Under the pieces are notes generated by a model. It was not told the origin of the DNA. It was given only the letters and a program-made list of their open reading frames with translations, and did not search any database. From NCBI RefSeq assembly GCF_004363655.1, contig NZ_SNZH01000002.1, positions 496,001 to 560,000 on the forward strand: DNA of 64,000 nt, read 5' to 3'. This document shows, piece by piece, positions 61,933-64,000 of this stretch. The stretch comes from Tahibacter aquaticus (GTDB lineage: Bacteria; Pseudomonadota; Gammaproteobacteria; Xanthomonadales; Rhodanobacteraceae). A program made the translations under genes and the position numbers. The first letter of the stretch is position 1; each line of letters begins with the position of its first letter.

Positions 61933-63489
61933 ATGAATATACGCAGGCGTTTCGCTGTGCTCGCCGCCGGCTGCGTGGTGCTGGGCTCGGCCCAGGCCGT
62001 GTCGGTGAATGCGCGCGGCCAGGGCCAGGTGCTGATCTATCCGTATTACAACGTCGCCGCAGGCAATACCACGCTGGTCACGCTGACCAACCACAGCGCC
62101 CAGGCCAAGGCGATACTGCTGCGGGTGGCCGACGGCGAGAACGGCCGCTCTGCCGCTTCTATCAATGTATATCTTTCGCCAGGCGACAGCTGGACGGCCA
62201 CGCTGTTCGACCGCGGCGGCAGCGAGGCCCCAGGACTGCTGACCCAGGACAGTTCCTGCACGTTTCCGTTCGACAACAGCCTCGCTTTGCCGCAGCTGCC
62301 GGACGGGCGGCGCTACTTGCCGCTGGGCTTCGAGGTCGACGATGCGGGCAGCCTCGGTGTCGAACGCCTGCGCGAGGGCTATATCGAGGCGGTGGAAATG
62401 GCCACGATCAGGCCCGATACCGCGACCTTCGCGGCGATCTCGCGCAATGCCAGCGGCGCACGCGACTGCGGCACGATCGCGGCGGCCTGGGAAGCACACA
62501 GCGGTTACTGGCTGGCCGAACCGCTGCGCGATCTGGCCAACCCTACCGGCGGCCTTAGCGGCGAGGCAGCCATCGTCAATGTTGCTGCCGGCACGATCTT
62601 CGGTGCGGCTGCGATTGCGCTGGAAGATTTCCGCGTCGATCCGCAGGACCAGCCGCGCGGCAGTTCGGCCAGCGTGGCAATGAACGGCGTTTTCGCACCG
62701 GGCTCGGGCTCGCTGCTGGTACATGCCTTGAGCAATCCGCAGGCCGGTACCGCCATTGCCGATCTGATTGCCGATGGTCGCGCGCTCAAGGCTACTTATC
62801 CGGCGCCGTCGCGCGCCATCGATGCGGTCAGCGCCGTGCTGAGCGCGGCGCAACTGGCGGCGGCGTTCGACACCACGCCGGCACTCGGCGCCACCAGTTC
62901 CTTCGTGCTGACTTATCCGACGCGGGCGTTCTATGTCGATCCGGCTGTGTCCGGCCAGCCCGTGGCGCTGGAACCGTTCGATGCACTGTTCGCTGGCGCC
63001 GTCCCGCTGCAGCACAGCGCCGGCCGCGCTTTCCAGCTGCGCAATCGCGAAGGCATGATCGTATCGCGCAGCGTGCCGGCGGAAGGCTGCAGCGCCGGTT
63101 GCGCGCAGTCGCCGCTGTTGCGCAGCACGGAGACGGCGGTGGAGGTGATCGCGCCCGGCGGCGTCGCCGATGTACTGCTCGATTCGCACCTGCACGGCGA
63201 TATCGGTGCGAGCAGCGGCAGCCGCCTGCCGATTCCGCAGCGCGGCAGCGGCTGGCTGCTGATCGACCTGGAACAGGCGCGGGGCGGTGGTATTGCGCCG
63301 GCCTTGCGCGCATCGCTGGAAGGCTATCGCCTGCGCGGCCTGCCCGTGCTCGGTACGCGCTTCATCAGCTACATCAATGCCGAGGCGAATCCCGGCGTGC
63401 TGGCCAATTATTCCTCGGCGGGGCCCATGAGTTCGGTCGCGCATTGTGTAAATAGCCAGAACCAGGCATGCGCGGCGGCGACGCCATGA
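61933..63489 (+). CDS. Secreted protein of the unnamed paralogous family (copy B2)
   Basis: A 518-residue member of the five-copy family. Signal peptide MNIRRRFAVLAAGCVVLGSA...QA, then VSVNARGQGQVLIYPYYN, DSSCTFP, YPTRAFYVDPAVSG, LLDSHLHGDIGASSG, VLGTRFISYINAEANPGVLANY and a C-terminal Cys pair. Tandem duplicate of copy B1 in the same direction, 190 bases downstream, with CCCAAAGGAC as its ribosome-binding site. No enzymatic motifs. Confidence 0.75.
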   Translation: MNIRRRFAVLAAGCVVLGSAQAVSVNARGQGQVLIYPYYNVAAGNTTLVTLTNHSAQAKAILLRVADGENGRSAASINVYLSPGDSWTATLFDRGGSEAPGLLTQDSSCTFPFDNSLALPQLPDGRRYLPLGFEVDDAGSLGVERLREGYIEAVEMATIRPDTATFAAISRNASGARDCGTIAAAWEAHSGYWLAEPLRDLANPTGGLSGEAAIVNVAAGTIFGAAAIALEDFRVDPQDQPRGSSASVAMNGVFAPGSGSLLVHALSNPQAGTAIADLIADGRALKATYPAPSRAIDAVSAVLSAAQLAAAFDTTPALGATSSFVLTYPTRAFYVDPAVSGQPVALEPFDALFAGAVPLQHSAGRAFQLRNREGMIVSRSVPAEGCSAGCAQSPLLRSTETAVEVIAPGGVADVLLDSHLHGDIGASSGSRLPIPQRGSGWLLIDLEQARGGGIAPALRASLEGYRLRGLPVLGTRFISYINAEANPGVLANYSSAGPMSSVAHCVNSQNQACAAATP

Positions 63490-63782
63490 GCGGGGTGGTA
63501 CAGCGGCGCGTTGCCAGAGCCGGCAGCCTGCGGCGCCGTGGTTGGGGGAGCGCTCGCCGGACGCGCCTGCTCCCCAGCACACGACGCGCGGCGGGGCTGC
63601 TCATGCACGAACGCAACCGGTTTTCCTGAGGCTGCCGCCGTTGCGCTGCTTGCTGGCCGCGCTATGCAGGCGGTCGGCCGCAACCCCGCCGGCGCAGTTG
63701 CGGCGGGCAGGGCCGCGTACGCAACCGTTGCGCCGGTGCGGTGCCGATCGCGGCATAATCCCCGCTCCCTACGGAGGCCGTC

Positions 63783-64000
63783 ATGACCAAGCCCAAGAGC
63801 CATATCGAAATCGCGTTCCAGTCGATTCCCGTGTTCAGCAACGACGGCCAGCTCGATATCGGCGAGATCAACTTCCTGCTCGGCCTGGCCTTGCGCGACA
63901 GCGCCATCGACGAGGACGAGAAGCGCGTGCTGGCGTCGATCTTCGCCCAGGCGGAAAAAGGCCATGTGCCCGAAGCGGTGCAGGCGCGTATCGACGAAGT
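63783..64000 (+). CDS. Hypothetical protein, 3'-truncated by window edge
   Basis: The first 72 residues of a soluble protein: MTKPKSHIEIAFQSIPVFSN, DGQLDIGEINFLLGLALRDS, AIDEDEKRVLASIF. Acidic helical composition, somewhat like TerB-type helical bundles, but too little is visible to assign. GGAG precedes the ATG. Confidence 0.6.
   Translation, partial: MTKPKSHIEIAFQSIPVFSNDGQLDIGEINFLLGLALRDSAIDEDEKRVLASIFAQAEKGHVPEAVQARIDE

Noticed and set aside
60205-63582. Very long minus-strand open frame (about 1125 codons)
   Set aside because: Antisense to copies B1 and B2, which have signal peptides and family homology; the minus frame has shadow composition.
1-64000. CRISPR arrays, rRNA genes or complete insertion sequences
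   Set aside because: No regularly spaced direct repeats, rRNA signatures or transposase genes were seen in the window.

Overview
The window reads as chromosomal DNA of a high-GC gammaproteobacterium, most likely of the order Lysobacterales (Xanthomonadales), perhaps Rhodanobacteraceae. I infer this from codon use, gene order, the short IlvM-type subunit, and secreted proteins ending in a Phe-x-Asp-x-Phe-Glu type tail. The family or genus cannot be fixed from sequence alone. Genes are densely packed on the plus strand, with many ATGA/TAATG overlaps.

Region by region. (1) 0-6 kb: the end of recD, then a trypsin-like serine protease next to a secreted TPR-CHAT (caspase-like) protein. (2) 6.1-9.4 kb: two full copies and one broken copy of an unnamed secreted protein family; two more copies lie at 60.2-63.5 kb. 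(3) 9.4-14.5 kb: hypothetical genes, an ASH-domain secreted protein and unusually palindrome-rich DNA, on the 3' side of a tRNA-Arg(CCG). (4) 14.8-22.5 kb: ordinary genes (membrane-anchored cytochrome c, acpH, secreted metzincin protease, alpha/beta hydrolase, zapE, M20 peptidase, a GspG-like protein). (5) 22.7-28.5 kb: a cobalamin riboswitch ahead of class Ia ribonucleotide reductase nrdA/nrdB, with a hairpin-ended miniature repeat between the two genes, then a thioesterase and queF. (6) 28.7-41.5 kb: a VOC protein, then a 2970-residue SpvB/FG-GAP/Rhs protein with an AT-richer C-terminal effector domain, an adjacent probable immunity gene, and a trail of small AT-rich orphan genes and gene fragments. 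(7) 41.6-42.5 kb: a lipoprotein. (8) 42.7-55.0 kb: a complete branched-chain amino acid cluster behind one leader peptide and attenuator: leuA-ilvE-leuC-leuD-leuB-ilvD-ilvC-ilvG-ilvM-threonine/serine dehydratase. (9) 55-64 kb: two membrane proteins, a TAP-like hydrolase coupled to a NatA/NatB-type ABC exporter, the second pair of family copies, and the start of one more gene.

How the genes work together. The cluster at 42.7-55 kb encodes the route from threonine and pyruvate to Ile, Val and Leu. Its leader peptide carries a run of Leu/Val/Ile codons just ahead of a terminator that can pair alternatively with the end of the leader, so charged branched-chain tRNA should control the whole set. 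The nrdAB leader implies that cobalamin represses the B12-independent reductase, which predicts a B12-dependent class II reductase elsewhere in the genome. The Rhs region looks like a polymorphic toxin locus with accumulated displaced tips and immunity genes. The protease-CHAT pair and the five-copy secreted family are the least explained parts of the window.
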